Of a DNA stretch of 64,000 nt, positions 38,113-50,345 are shown in pieces. The DNA is taken from assembly GCA_029168955.1 (NCBI GenBank), contig JAPDOI010000184.1:744001-808000 (forward strand), read 5' to 3'. Positions within the stretch are counted from its first letter, which is position 1, and each line of letters opens with the position of its first letter. Both the position numbers and the translations under genes were made by a program. The stretch is from Aplectana chamaeleonis. Taxonomy: Eukaryota > Nematoda > Chromadorea > Rhabditida > Cosmocercidae. A model generated the notes under the pieces. That model was not told where the DNA came from, did no database searches, and saw only the letters and a program-made list of their open reading frames with translations.

Positions 38113-38340
38113 TGTCTAAGTTCTGGCATGATACCACTTTGTGCTGACGTGTTTCAGATCCAATGGTGCCGATCAGCCACGAGGCGGAGACGGCGGATAA
38201 AAAGGGATGAAACGCGAGGGCAGGAGGACGAGGAACGATGAGAGCACCGTGGGGCTGAAGCGAGTGGACTGATCTATCATGATGCCATTAGCTGCAATAA
38301 ACTATTGAGTAGTTATATGTGGAATGCAGAAGCTATTACT
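38113..38340 (+). repeat. 230-bp direct repeat, copy 2
   Basis: Second copy of the 34,446-34,673 segment, same orientation, about 3.67 kb downstream. It keeps the GTGTTTCAG acceptor-like word and the charged ORF start (HEAETADKKG), but then hits an in-frame TGA and further indels. It carries AATAAA near its end where copy 1 has GATAAA. Flanks outside the repeat do not match between copies. Confidence 0.8.
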
Positions 38341-39814
38341 ACGCTTCTAACGTCGTAAGTGTTTCAGAAAGGGCCGCACGAGTACATTAGCGTCGTTATC
38401 CCAACAAAGTTGTCGCGCTAACTCCCGCTTATTTCAGACAATGAGGTACAACTCCTTCATATCTGGGCCAATATACGAACGAACCGTTATAACTCTTAAC
38501 TATCGGTCCGATTTTTTCCGGTTTTTCGTTTTCTCTGAATATTAACAGCTTCAGACCCTTCGATTCATTCCATAAAATTGATATCATTTTTTAAACGTGT
38601 ATGCTGCTTTTAAGGACAAAAACAGATTAACCCTTTGTATTGAGGGAATCGCTTTAAAAATTCGGTTCTGCAGCAAATCCACCTGTCTTCTCTGCGGTGG
38701 GAATCAGCCAGACGATCTCAGATGATGGTTGCCCTGCAACTGACCTAAACATTCGTGTAATGGTTTAGAGAAACTTACAGGCAAGTAGGTTGCGGTCACA
38801 CTTTCTTTCACTCACCATGCATGCCTCGACCGGTATACGTGTCGCCCGGGTTAATCATTAAGGAATCCTCGCTCAGCAAACGGAACCATCAAATCATAAC
38901 CATCTTCTTTGCACGTTTTTGCCGCACGCAAATTTTCTGAAAAGAATCAGAGGTTCCTACTTGAATTACATAAGAAGCCTTCTCTGCGACATCGTAGGCA
39001 AAATACGTTGATAAATACAGGCATCTGTCACTCCCTGATGTGCAAGGAATGGGAAGGATATAACAGCTCATAGTTAGCATGAGGCCAATAGTTCAAAGAA
39101 ATCATGCTGCAGCTATCCGTGATGGTTTCACGTTAAGTCGAAGCGTCCGTTCTAGATCGTATTGTTGAGCCGGTTGTCATCGGCCTTATCGATGTACTTT
39201 GCAAATAAACAACTGGGAATGAGTCGTATTTCGCTTGACACAGAAAAGCGTATAGGATTTACGTGCTTTCCGCACGTGTTGAACGTGGGTCAAACGCGAG
39301 TGAGACCTAGGACGGCCCACAACAAGACAATTCTCTGTCGCTTTTCAGAGCGCGTCCGAGAAATATCGGCATGGTGAGTCTTACTGACGACAGGCCAACA
39401 ACGATGAGGGCCTGAGGAAGAATTTCATTCGATTGGAGAACATCAAATATATCTCAAGAACTACCCTTAATGAACATTCATGTTAACGAACAGTTATGGC
39501 GTTGAATGGGTAGTGCGCCTGTGAATATTTCAGCGTGCATCATCAGAAACAGCCTCAGAATCGCATGTAACCTTAGTCCGGCATTTCAGGGTTTTGTACA
39601 GTTTGGACAGACTGCTCGCATTTTCCCCTTGTTGTTACACAGAATGGTTCACACGGGTTTACTAACAAGAGGGAAGTGCGCATTTCCATAAATGTGAGAT
39701 GTGGTCTACTCGGTTTGGTTAGAAGCCCGCTGCACTGCGGTAAGTACTCAGACCACAGTTGAAAAATTAGAAGTAACCTTCAGGAGTATGTTAAAAAATC
39801 TGTCGGGCGCTATT
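38341..39814. other. No supported gene
   Basis: AT-leaning DNA with only short open frames (up to 71 codons). No domain, RNA gene or tandem repeat was recognised. Confidence 0.5.
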
Positions 39815-40240
39815 CATACTGCACTCTCAACGCCAGCGCGGTACGCGCGGTGCCACGCTGGCGTGGCGTTTGTGTACTCAAATGGGTCGACGCCTGCCCG
39901 CGCGTCACGCGCGTGACGCCTCACTCCGCCATGGCGCAGCGACGACCGTAACGGCAGCTTTTAACCATTTTCACTACTTAATCATCATCAATTTTATACG
40001 CTTTCTTGATAATTGAATTCTACTGAAATCCTCTGCTCTCGTTGTGACTGAACGCATTTACCGAATTTGCTGTTCGGCAAAGTTAGACCGGCTTTTTTCC
40101 GCTCCGCCTATTCGTCGCCGCTGGAGTATTCATAATTTCCGCAAGCGCGGCTTTACGCGCGTCACGATGTGGAAAGTATTCATACTCAGACGCTATGCCA
40201 GCCGCGCAATAGCGTTGAGTGAAATAAAAGCGCTTCACTG
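39815..40240. repeat. Possible foldback/MITE-like element with CGCG palindromes
   Basis: The left end (ACTCTCAACGCCAGCGCGG near 39,822) resembles the reverse complement of the right end (CACTCAACGCTATTGCGCGG, rc of about 40,206-40,225). Inside are the perfect 18-bp palindrome GCGTCACGCGCGTGACGC (39,902-39,919) and a related ACGCGCGTCACG near 40,156. The TATTCATA word occurs near both ends. Target duplications were not clear. A weaker relative may lie at 63,820-64,000. Confidence 0.4.
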
Positions 40241-41149
40241 ATTGTGGTAGCAGCATGCTGACGGGTCGAGCAGGATTGCAACGTTGTACGCAACTGAGCC
40301 GTGAGAAATCTGAGAAATTTTTGAAGAAAAAGTGAAATTGCTTAGACAGAGCTCGTGCAATTCTTTGAAAAAGTGTATCTTCTCAAGACCGCTTTGGCGA
40401 GGCTGAAATAAGTGCCGACAGTCGCCCTCTGGCTAGATTGCAGCGCGAGAACAGCTGTGCGAGGAACGTCATGAAATTTTTACGCTGTGCATACGGTGGT
40501 TTCGAAAGCGAAGTATGTACCAGATTTCAACCGAAATTTCTATTCAAGTGTTACTCGATGTGCTTATTTCAAATGAATACGCATGAATGTTTGCTCAGAG
40601 AAATCTTGATAATCATTCCCCAATTCTTCTAAAGTTTTGGTCAATAAGAGTGGGGTCCACAAAAATTGGCGCTGTGTGCCTTCTCAGCTCTAAAACAGAA
40701 ACTGCGGCATTATTCAACTTTCCTGAGCTTTAGAGATCTGGATTTTCATGTATGCCCATACTTAGCCTAGGAAGTTACCTCTCAGCCCAGGGATCCTAGC
40801 GATACTTTTGCTTTCCCCATTGAAGATTGGCGTAAACCTAGGTTGCACCTATGCTACAGAGTATATGCTTAAGCACCGTGTTGGCGCCAACGCTTGAATG
40901 AGGAAAGCATCACTAAAGATCCGACTGTATCTAAGGTGCTGAACACGAGACTTGGATCGGTCACTAATCGAGCATCTCCAGACGAAGCCGAAGGCGACAT
41001 CGAGAAGGCAGTGGTCTCACATTGTCGACCCAGGAGGTCAAGGAGTTTTCAAGAAAAAGGCATTCTTTTTGAGAGAGAAATTCTTTTCAGACTAGAAAAA
41101 ACCTGCATCTCAAAGTTAATGTTTGGCGCTCCGAGCGGAAGGCGCTAGC
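40241..41149. other. No supported gene
   Basis: Only short open frames (the longest, 84 codons at 40,894-41,148) without recognisable domains. No repeat structure was noticed. Confidence 0.5.
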
Positions 41150-42870
41150 TAAAATTGAACTCGATCGAGATTTTCAAGCGTCGCCGCGATAACAATGGCG
41201 CTTATTGTGCTCATGGCGCGCCTGCATATATTAAACACACCCAGCGAGAAGGGGCAATACATTCTTTCTAATTCCAGAGGAATGTTATCTGAGAATTTTC
41301 CACAGTACATGACGGTGCGTAAGATCGAAAACAGACTTTATTGACAGACGAACGAGCAAAGGATCCTCCAGCGAGGGTAAATAGATACCACGCAAGACGA
41401 TTGGAGGGGTGCCGGCACATTATGTACCAAGAAACAGGCGCAGAAATGGAATTCGATAAATTTTCGCGTCGCCGACAACAATGGCTGCTCACTGTGGTCA
41501 TGGCGCGCCTGTATCCCCCATCAAAGCGCGTACGCTCAAAAACTGCCCTTATAGACAGGTGGATAGACCAAATGTTTCTGGCGAAGCCAAGCGAATACTG
41601 GGCGAGACGAAGGAAGGGGATCGACAAAGTAGGCCAAAGAAAGTTACCTGTAACTTGAGAGTTGCGTCGTTAATACTGGGCGGCGCTCTGAGCAGGCTCA
41701 AGCCTGGAAATCGATCGAATTAGCGAATGGCCGCGATATCTGTGGTGCTCACTGCGCTCATGACGAAGCCTGCATTGATACATCAAACTTACTACCCAAC
41801 AATAGAGAGCTATATATCGCTTTCTTATCCAAGGATGTCATAGGAATCGCCCTACAGTGCATGACGGTGAGTGCGTAGCTCAAAAACTGCCGCTTATGAA
41901 CAGCTGAATTCTGGCGATGGCAAACGAACACCGCGCTAGGAACGAATGGAGGGGGTCACCAAAGTGGGTGGCGAGATTCATTCGGCATCTCGAAGGGTCG
42001 TGTCAATATTGGGTGACGCCCCGAGCAGGCGCAAGATTGGAAACCGATCGTATTGACGCCCACTGGCGACCGGTGTCAATGCGCGTGAAACTCGGTGTGC
42101 TCTTGGCGCGCCTGTATGCAGCAATGTGCGCCACATTCGAAAACTGCCGCTGCTGAGCGGGTGAATAGACAGAAGCGATCTCTGGCAAAAGCCAAACGAA
42201 TGCTATGGGAGAGGCGAAAGGAGCGGGATCGGCCAAGTAGACCGATGAAAGTTACCTGCAACTTGAAGTTTTGCGTGATAATCGATCAAGAATAGCGAGG
42301 AATGGCCGCGATATCAATGGTGCTCACTGTACTCGCGCGCCTGTATACATTAAGCACACCCAACAAGGGAGGGAAATCCATTCTTCCTAGTTGAGAAATG
42401 TTATAGAATCGATCTACCCAGGTGCTTGACGGTGAGTGCGTACGCTCAAATACTGTCCTTATAAAGAAATTGAATAGACAAAGGTTTCTGACGTAGCCCA
42501 GCCGGAGCACTGGAGGCGAGACGACTGGAGGGGATCGGCAGAGAGTGGGCCAAGATAGTTACACCAACAGAAGTTGCGTGTTGATGTTGGGCGGCGCTCT
42601 GAGCAGGCTCAAGACGGGAAATCGAATCAAATCGGCTAATATTTGCGATATCAAATAACGCTCACTGTGCTCGTACGCCAAACACACGCAGCATGGGAGA
42701 ACAATACATTCAGCCCACAATTCAGGGATGTTATAGAATCGATCTACAAAGCTAGACATTGGTGAACACGTAAGCCCAAAAACTGCCCTGTATTGCAAGC
42801 TGAGATTCTTGCGAAGGCATACAGATAGCTGAGGGACGATTGAAGAGAAGAGGGGAAGGTCGGCAAAGCG
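41150..42870 (+). repeat. Second tandem repeat family, block 1 (about six units, alternating spacing)
   Basis: The landmark CTCACTGTGCTCATGGCGCG and its variants recur near 41,210, 41,498, 41,758, 42,100, 42,333 and 42,671, giving spacings of about 288, 260, 342, 233 and 338 bp. Each unit also has CACACCCA, AATACATTC, GAATGTTAT, CATGACGGTGAGTGCG, AACTGCC followed by a GAATAGACA-type word, GGGGATCGGC, AAAGTTACCTG and GAAATCGAT in the same order. Short and long units tend to alternate, suggesting an ancestral dimer near 590 bp. Unrelated to the 42-bp satellite. Confidence 0.8.
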
Positions 42871-42959
42871 GGAGATGAAAGTACCCGCATCTCAAAAAGA
42901 GTCGTGTAAATATTAGACTTGCGCTTCGAGCAGGCGCGAAATCGTTTGCTAATTCGATC

Positions 42960-43180
42960 GATTATCCACGCAACTCCAAGTTACAGGTAACTTTCTTGGT
43001 CTGCTTTGCAGATCCCGCTCCTTTCGTCTCTCCCAGTATTCGTTTATTTACCCAGAAAGGTTTGTCTATTCACCTGCTCATAAAACGGACCTGAATCTTG
43101 CCCGACCAGCGCTGCTACCAAACGCGCCATGAGCACAGTGAGCGCCATTATTATCGGGCCACGCGCAAGCTAAATTGGTT
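42960..43180 (-). repeat. Inverted fragment of the second tandem repeat
   Basis: The reverse complement reads the family order: GCGCTCACTGTGCTCATGGC (from about 43,120-43,145), then words like GTGAATAGACAAACC, GGAGCGGGATC and AAAGTTACCTGTAACTT. It therefore lies opposite to the flanking blocks at 41.2-42.9 and 45.7-46.8 kb. Confidence 0.75.
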
Positions 43181-43409
43181 CCCGGACAGTAGGGTTAGGT
43201 GGATCTATTTTACCCTGGGCGAGGACCGAGACGCTGCCGGGACCACGAAGCCGACGGCGGCATGTTCTGCCGCTACACCACCTCAATCGTTTAGCCATCA
43301 TAGCGAGATAGACAGGTCAACCATAGGGTGCTGCAGAAAATGCGGGTGAGATTTTCCATTCATCTTTGCTATCTGCCTGAGTCCCGGCTGCATCTGTTTC
43401 TGGAGTAAA

Positions 43410-43540
43410 TCTGCAGCAAGTCGTTGTTCACGGTTTTTTCTGTTTTCTGCCAATTTTGCAATTTTTCACGGTAAACACGAAAAAATGGCTGAGCTAGATT
43501 ACTAGAGCAGAAAGCAGAACATTCCGCACACCCCTGGTCG
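43410..43540 (+). repeat. Diverged dispersed repeat (TTTTCTGTTTTCT), copy 1
   Basis: Shares the order AAATC...GCA, CACG, TTTTTTCTGTTTTCT, then GAACATTCCGC followed by CACCCCTGG, with 45,590-45,715, where the corresponding words are CGATTTTTCTGTTTTCT and AAAATTCCGCCCATCC. The copies are strongly diverged. Confidence 0.5.
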
Positions 43541-45589
43541 TAACGTGCTTATCACGTGCTGGCCGGTATTAAAAACGCCTCATATCCGCCCGAACCCTCA
43601 CTCGGCAGTTCGATATCGGCCCTGGAAAGTGACTTCGAGTCACTCTCCGGAAAACAGCATATTTTTGACCGCTAGGAGGATGGGTGCTATCCCCACGGCT
43701 GGGAGGGTGCTTCTTTCAGGTTGGAGCGACTCACTAGAGTACTACAGAGATTTTAGCCATTTTTTTTGGAATTGCCCAACCGCCCGTTCGGTCACAACAA
43801 CCAGTTTGGAATATTCGAAAAGGTCTGAATCATACGTTGGAAGATCACAATGGGGTTGCTTATTTGCCCTCGATAAGGTTCACTCAAATGAACCTCAGTT
43901 GATCAAAATCGGCATAAAACATGAGAACTGCGGGCATTGCGGGAAGACGATAATATCGCAAAGCGCTTAATTATCGAAAGGTTGAATGTTTGATGTGAGT
44001 TGAAAAACCTTCTAGTTTTCTTCCCGTTTTAATTCATGGGTTTGCGATATTCGAGAGACTCGGTTTTCGATCAACTTGGTTCATTTGAAAATAAACATTC
44101 CTGGAAGTTAAGGTTTCTGGTAAAAGTATTTTGATGAGAGTTGTACAAAACGAGAGATCGCATTAAATAGGCATTTAATCGAATAACATCGAGAGGCAAA
44201 ATCTGCGCGTGATAGGGCAAGCAGTAAGAAACTAATTCAGGAGCTGGAATGCCGCAGTCTTCACGTATTAAAATGAAACTGAAAATCAACTAATTGTTTC
44301 CATATCAGGCATCATTTTTGTTCTGATGCGTTCTACGGATTAGAAAACAAATACAATGCGATCTCGTTTGTGGCGACTCTTATCAGGCAATACTGGTTCG
44401 TTCAAACTCGTTTTGCGAATCATATTTTCAACTATTTCACTACATTTCCCAAAAATCCAAATTATTCCTTAAATCGTTCTCAGGAATATTTCAAAATGTT
44501 TTTTCATTTTCTTTGCCTTCTCTTTTTGACGGAGTATATTTCTAATTTTTCGAAAAAATGGCAGTACCAAATCTTTACTTCTGCCAGGAACCAAAACTTT
44601 CAGGAATCAGTTTTCTTCTGAAATCTCTATTGGGATGATCAGCGCATTCGACGTCGTATTCGGCAAAGCTTGACTCTAAGAAGAAATTGCCGCTGCGGCT
44701 CCGCGATGTGCCGCTTTGGCGCGTAGAGGCACCGAAGCGGCACTACCGCTGAGTCGTAGCGGGAACGCTGACAGTGCCGCTTCTGCTCTGTGATAACGCC
44801 GCAGCTGCTTCAGGAGAGTGTCTGATGTTGAGATTATTTAAGAATTATTAGACAACTATAGAGGGTCTGGTGGCAGAACAAAAAATCTGTGCTGAGATCA
44901 TTAGGTTCTTTGTCTGATGGCAAGAGAAATCACCGTCTAAACTTTTTCGCTGAAGGCTGCATTCATTTTACCTCAAACTGGGGCTGTGGAGCCGGGGACA
45001 GACTGGTTTCACCGCACAGGACTGATGCCATCATTGCTGCATGCGGTTCTATTCACTTCTTTATCTACTGCCGAGCCAAACTTGGTCTGCTGCTGGAGCT
45101 TCTGCAGCACTATCTGCAGCGATAATGAAACTAGGCACGGCAGCAGAGTCGTCTGATCACAGATACGCTGCGGCATTGTCGCGGAACTTTACCATATTTG
45201 AAGTCAGAGAATAACAGTGCTTTGCTGGCACTGTTTAACATTTTTCTCAGAAGAATGGGTTTGATACCTATTAAGAAGGTTGCGAAGGCAATAGCTTTAC
45301 GACTAAGCTTTTCATCTCCCTACATTTGACTCTATTTACAGTTGGAGGAATCACGGACGGGTTGTTGGTTTGGTTCACCTGTAGCTGAGGATTGGGCTGA
45401 CCAGCTAACGCAGCGAACAGCACTGATTTCACCCACCACGCATACACGCGCCCTTATGAGATCGCCACTACAGCGAGATAAAAGTGTCTGGCGTGCTACA
45501 ACTGCAGAGAGCATGGGTGCAGTACATCCTCACCCTATCGGCTTAGCTTCGATATGTCTGGCCACTTTTCCTAGGACAATCCTGCTGCA
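43541..45589. other. No supported gene; one GC-rich hairpin
   Basis: The longest frame (141 codons, 43,545-43,970) shows no domain. Positions 43,980-44,640 are AT-rich with short frames only. A GC-rich patch at 44,690-44,830 contains GTGCCGCTTTGG (44,708-44,719) facing CCGAAGCGGCAC (44,732-44,743), an 11/12 inverted repeat, with the word repeated again downstream. It may be a decayed MITE. Confidence 0.5.
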
Positions 45590-45715
45590 AATCGCGGTAC
45601 ACGATTTTTCTGTTTTCTATCCACTTTTTCGCCTATTTTCCACAGAAAACAGAAAACTTTAAAAAATATTAAAAAATGGGCGAAAAACAGAAAACAGAAA
45701 ATTCCGCCCATCCTT
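45590..45715 (+). repeat. Diverged dispersed repeat, copy 2, with A/T-rich foldback
   Basis: Partner of 43,410-43,540. Within it TTTTCTGTTTTC near 45,607 faces GAAAACAGAAAA-type words near 45,648 and 45,690, so the strand can fold back. Confidence 0.5.
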
Positions 45716-46790
45716 GATACCAATGGCGCTCACTGTACTCATGGCGCGCCTGTGCTACAGCGAAGTGCGTACGATTTTGAAACTTCCACTTGGCGAACAG
45801 GTGAATAGACAAACATTTTCTGTTTGGCTCCAAACGAATACTAAGGCGAGACGAACGGAGGGGATCGGCTAAGTAGGTCAAGAAAATTACCTGCAACTTG
45901 AAGTTTGCGTGGTGGCAATGGGCGACATTCTGAGCGGAGGCTAAAGACTGGAAATCGATCGAATTAACAATGGCCGCGATATCAATGGCGCTCACTGCGT
46001 TCATGACGAGCCTCTGTTGATTCACGCCAAACACACCCAACAATAGAAACCAATACGTCGCCTACAATCCAGGAATGTTATACAGAATCGCCCTACGGTG
46101 CATGACGGTGAATTCGTAAGCTGAAACACTGCCCTTATAGACAGCTGAATCCTGGCTAAGGAAAAAGAATACCGCGCAACGCCAATGGAGAGGAGTCGGC
46201 GAAGTGGGAGAAAAGTTTACCGCGCATCTCCAAGGTCGTGTCAATATTGTGCAGCGCTCCGAGCAGGCGCGGGAGTGGAAATCGATGGTGCTGTCAGCGT
46301 CACGGGCCTAGCCAGCGTTCACTGTGCTCATGGCGCGCTTGTATACATCAAGCACACCTTAACAAGGAGGGCAATACATCTAATTCCAGGATGTTATAGA
46401 GATCTTCTACAGCACATGATGGTGGAGTGCGCAGCTCGAGAACAGCCTTATGTACCGAAAACAGATGGACAAATGTTTCTGGCGAAGGCTTGACTGAATA
46501 CCGCGCAAGACCAATGTATTGAGGGGATCGGCGAAGCCAGGAGAAAGAATTTACCGGCATCTCGAGAAGTGTCGTGTCAGCCTTGGGCTGGCGCTCCGAG
46601 CACGCTCAAAAGTGGAAATCGATTGAACTGTCGCGTCACTGCGATAACAATGCGCGCTCACTGTATCATGGCGCTTTCATGTATTCATCTATCACGCCCA
46701 ACAAGGGAGAGACGACTACACTCTCTCTAATTCAGACATGTTTTGAAATCGCTCTATAGAACATGACGGTGAAAAGCAAAAACTGGCGAG
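45716..46790 (+). repeat. Second tandem repeat family, block 2 (about four units)
   Basis: Same landmark series as block 1, with CTCATGGCGCG-type words near 45,739, 46,001, 46,328 and 46,666 (spacings about 262, 327 and 338 bp). It carries the same accessory words (CAATGGCGCTCACTG, CATGACGGTGA, GGGGATCGGC, GAAATCGAT). The sequence becomes unrelated after about 46,790. Confidence 0.8.
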
Positions 46791-49700
46791 TGAATAGCCA
46801 GATAATTAAACGTTTGTTGAAAGTATCTAGTAGTGGCTATTCAAGGTCGGCCATAATCCACGTTTTCCTCACTCCTTCTGTTCACATCCGCACTCTGTCG
46901 TCTTTTGTTTAGCCCTCAACTCGATAACTTTTAGGAAAGTGATAATCTCTGGAGTTACTTTCGTCTTGGTGCTCAATATCCTATCTTCTGTTGAGACCGT
47001 GCTCCAAACATGCTGCTCTCGATTGTTCTCCTGTCCCAATGGCTGCATCGGTTTCCATAGCTCTTTTATCTTCTCGACGACTTCGATAATACCAGCGTTG
47101 AGGAATATGGGCTACACAAAAAGGAGAATTATCTGGTGACAAATACTCTAGATGAGTGAGTTTTATCTGTTGAATTACGACTTTTGGAAGATATTAAAAT
47201 AGCGAACTTTGAGAGAACGATATATATGCTGTTGGGCGAATGGAGATAATGGAGCCTCCTCCTGGACGGATCCCTGGAAGCCAAATAGTAGGAGGCCCAG
47301 AGCCGAAGTTGGAGAGATACTCTCTACTACTCTCTTGATGACAATCTGAGTGAGTGTTAGCAGTTAAGAAATCTTGGAGTCAATTCATGAAGCTTTAGGG
47401 CCGCATTAGCAGAGAATCTACATTGAGAGACAAGGAGCTCCAAGCATTCTGTTTGTGGTCATTTCTGAAGTCTGCGACAAGAATTTTGAAGGGCTTACAT
47501 TCTGGCAAGTACAGCAGGAATAAGGCGCTGATCCAAAACAATGACTTGTTTCTCTGTGTTGTCTTGAGGAGCACATGCTGGTTCCGAATAGTTGTGCTGC
47601 TCTAATGGAGTATCTCAACAATTTTATAAAAATGCAATGGTACTCCTTAACAATCCAGAGGGCTCAGAATATTTCTCCCAAGACGCTAAATTGTGGGTAC
47701 TATTCCTCATCGCAGAAAAGTCTCTCAGCGTGAGTTGAAGATTGGTTACCTCGTCGTTCCGGGCCGTAGCGTGAAGATGGCTTTACTATTAACGAGCCTG
47801 AGTGAGGCAACACTAGTACATAGCGTAGGCCTGGTGATATCCTGCAAGTGGACATTGATTTACCCTACGCTAAGCGGGTGATGCCACAAGGTCAAAAGTA
47901 GAAGACTAACCCTTGTTGCTTAGCAGCAACTTAACGGTTTGAGGAGAGTTGATTCCTAACTGTAATAGTAGGAAAAGTGCCACTTCAGATTGGCAGTGAG
48001 CAGAAGACCAAAAATAGGTTCAGAAACGGTTGCTCTCATGTAGTAAATAAAAGAATGCGCTGGTGATTAAAGCAGATTCTGAGTTTCTCATTCCTGCAGC
48101 AAACCACGGGGTGGACAGGTGGAAGATCTTCTGGCAGAAGGTGAGAAATATACCTGAAGCCCAGACGAAGAAGGTTAACACAGCTGTTTCTCCAATTGGG
48201 CACGATCTTTGCTTTTTTAAACATTTCCTCGTCTAATATGTAGTGGGACTACGAAACCAAACACTAATAAAATGTATGTCACCAGGATGGTTGTTTGTGC
48301 GTTGGAGTGTGAGTGGAACGGAAATCTAGCTCTATTACATGTTTATGAAGCAAGTACATATAATACAGTACAGAATAACAGATGCAAGAAAATGTGCGAT
48401 TTGAAGTTCCTTTCTGGTTCTCTTGCATAAAGGCGAAAGAGTTCCATTGGCCTTTCCAAGGTCCTACTCTTCACACGTTCCCTGCCACTGTAATGACCGG
48501 GGGGTGCAGATCGTTTTCTTTGGGCTTGAAAAATTTCAGGCGGGTTCTCATGAATTCCATATTCGAAAAGAGGGCTACTGATGCGTTCATTGCTTTTTTG
48601 CATCGTTAAAGGCAGTGTCCACGTTGAATTTCGCCTTCAGTTTTCCGCCGGAAGTCAGAAGGGCCGGGGTCTCATTGGAGCAGTAGGGGTGAAAGAAGGA
48701 ACAGAAAACAGCCCGAATGCGCGTAGTAAACGGCTCAGAGATCCACTCGTGCTAGCCCTTTCCGGTCGCGGTTGGGTATTCCAAGGAAAGTTTGACGCCT
48801 CTTCATTAGCACAGACGCGGCTGAGTTTTAGCATTGGGGCGCATCTGCACACACTGTCTATTTGGGGCCCGCGGCCGAGCGCTCATCCATCGGTGAAATG
48901 TGGCTTTAAGAAGAAGAAGAGCTGGTTTGGGTTTCTCTGGCAGCGTTTTTCAAGATTCTTTCTTGGGTGATGGAAACAATCAGACTCTGAACCTGTGTTC
49001 CTCTAGTGAGGAACTCAGAAAACCATTCATATCGTTGATACTGCCTTTAAAGCAGTAGTCGCGATCAAATATGCTTGTCTTCATTTCGCTCTTGTAACCA
49101 CTGGGATTTAGAAAAAGGACATATGAGAGAAAATTGCTGGAAAAACCACTTTTTGGGCCAAATTTGAAGCCCTGAACTTCCTTGTCTCTTTGATGGTGGA
49201 CAGAGCGTATGCCACATGGATGGCATCTGAGTGATCTCTAATATCAGGGACACAAACTAAGCTTGAAATTTAAGATTCCAATCATTGAACATTAGCCTTT
49301 TGAGTGGCTATAAATACTTTACGTACTCAACCCAATCAAAAACATCGACTGAAGTGTTAGCTTTCATTGTTCGTTGCTTTATTTGGTGGATTTGAAGTTA
49401 TCTCCCCGTCTGAGATGTCGATGATTTTTGACTGCTCGGCATGAGACTGCGATCATTTGAGCGGCGCTTTGTGCATTTGTGCCCTAGAAGCCTGTAATTC
49501 AAACTCATTTCTCACTGCGCTGCTTTCCATCCCGTTTTCAGGTGTTTTCGTTCTACGCTGGTTTTTGTAGCTTTTTCGATAACGTTTTATCATCGTGGCC
49601 GCACTGTCTTTAAAGGCGCAGCCCAAGCTCATGGAAGCGAAATGGCGGAGATTTTCACTGCAGGTATGGAGTAGACCCACCCTGTGCTGGCACCTGACAG

Positions 49701-49829
49701 AGTGCGAGCTCTCGATTCCTCCGAATAAGCGAGATTTAGGGAGGGGCCACTCTGGGGAACCCACAGCCAGAACTCTGCCAATGCGTAGCTAGATGCCTCC
49801 GAGGCGCGGCCTGAAACACCGCCCCATTC
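46791..49829. other. No supported gene in 3 kb
   Basis: Many short open frames on both strands (longest 129 codons, 48,581-48,970; also 103 codons minus at 49,453-49,764). None carries a domain I recognise. The two longest have a low-complexity, dispersed-repeat look, but no second copy is in this window. No splice-consistent exon chain was found. Confidence 0.5.
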
Positions 49830-50345
49830 CATGTAGCGAGAATTTAAGGGTTTTAGCTACGATAGCTAAAACCCGCATATTCTTGTGTCGTTCGAACCAT
49901 TGTTCTGTCTGACGCTAAACCCGTATATTCTCGCTATAATTCTGTAGCGAGAATCTACGGATTTAGCGGCAGGCTGTGTTGAAATGCAATCTTCACCCGC
50001 GTTGGCTACGCGGAACGCAGGAATGCCGTTCGATCAGTCCTGGCCCAGTCAGTCCACCAACAACTTGACACTCTGTGGGTGGTCGTGGAGGGTGACCCGG
50101 ATTCGCTCTCTGAAAGACCTTGCTAGAGAGAATTTTGGCCGCTGGGTTGCTGCAGGCCGTGGGGAAGAAACGGCGGTGCGCTCGATCGCAGCAGGGATCC
50201 TCTTTCTAGTACAGATCAAGACTGGGTGGGTCGATCGACCGTGTGCTGCAACGAGAATAAGCGTAGAATATGCGGGTGCTGTAGCGAGAATTTACGTAGA
50301 ATATGCGGGCGCTGTAGCTAAAATTTCACCAACTGAGGCTAAACT
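49830..50345. repeat. GCGAGAAT-type foldback repeat with 33-bp tandem units
   Basis: The word TAGCGAGAAT and its reverse complement recur. GGGTTTTAGCTA (49,848-49,859) and TAGCTAAAACCC (49,863-49,874) form a perfect 12-bp stem with a 3-nt loop. Positions 49,914-49,936 and 49,945-49,967 form a 23-bp stem with 21 matches around TAATTCTG. A 33-bp unit starts at 50,243, 50,276 and 50,309 (2.6 copies) and reads as an 11-residue repeat such as ISVEYAGAVAR in the + frame. No transposase was seen; it is probably a non-autonomous element or fragments of one. Confidence 0.7.

Noticed and set aside
43545..43970. 141-codon ORF as a gene
   Set aside because: No recognisable domain, no splice context, and it lies among decayed repeats.
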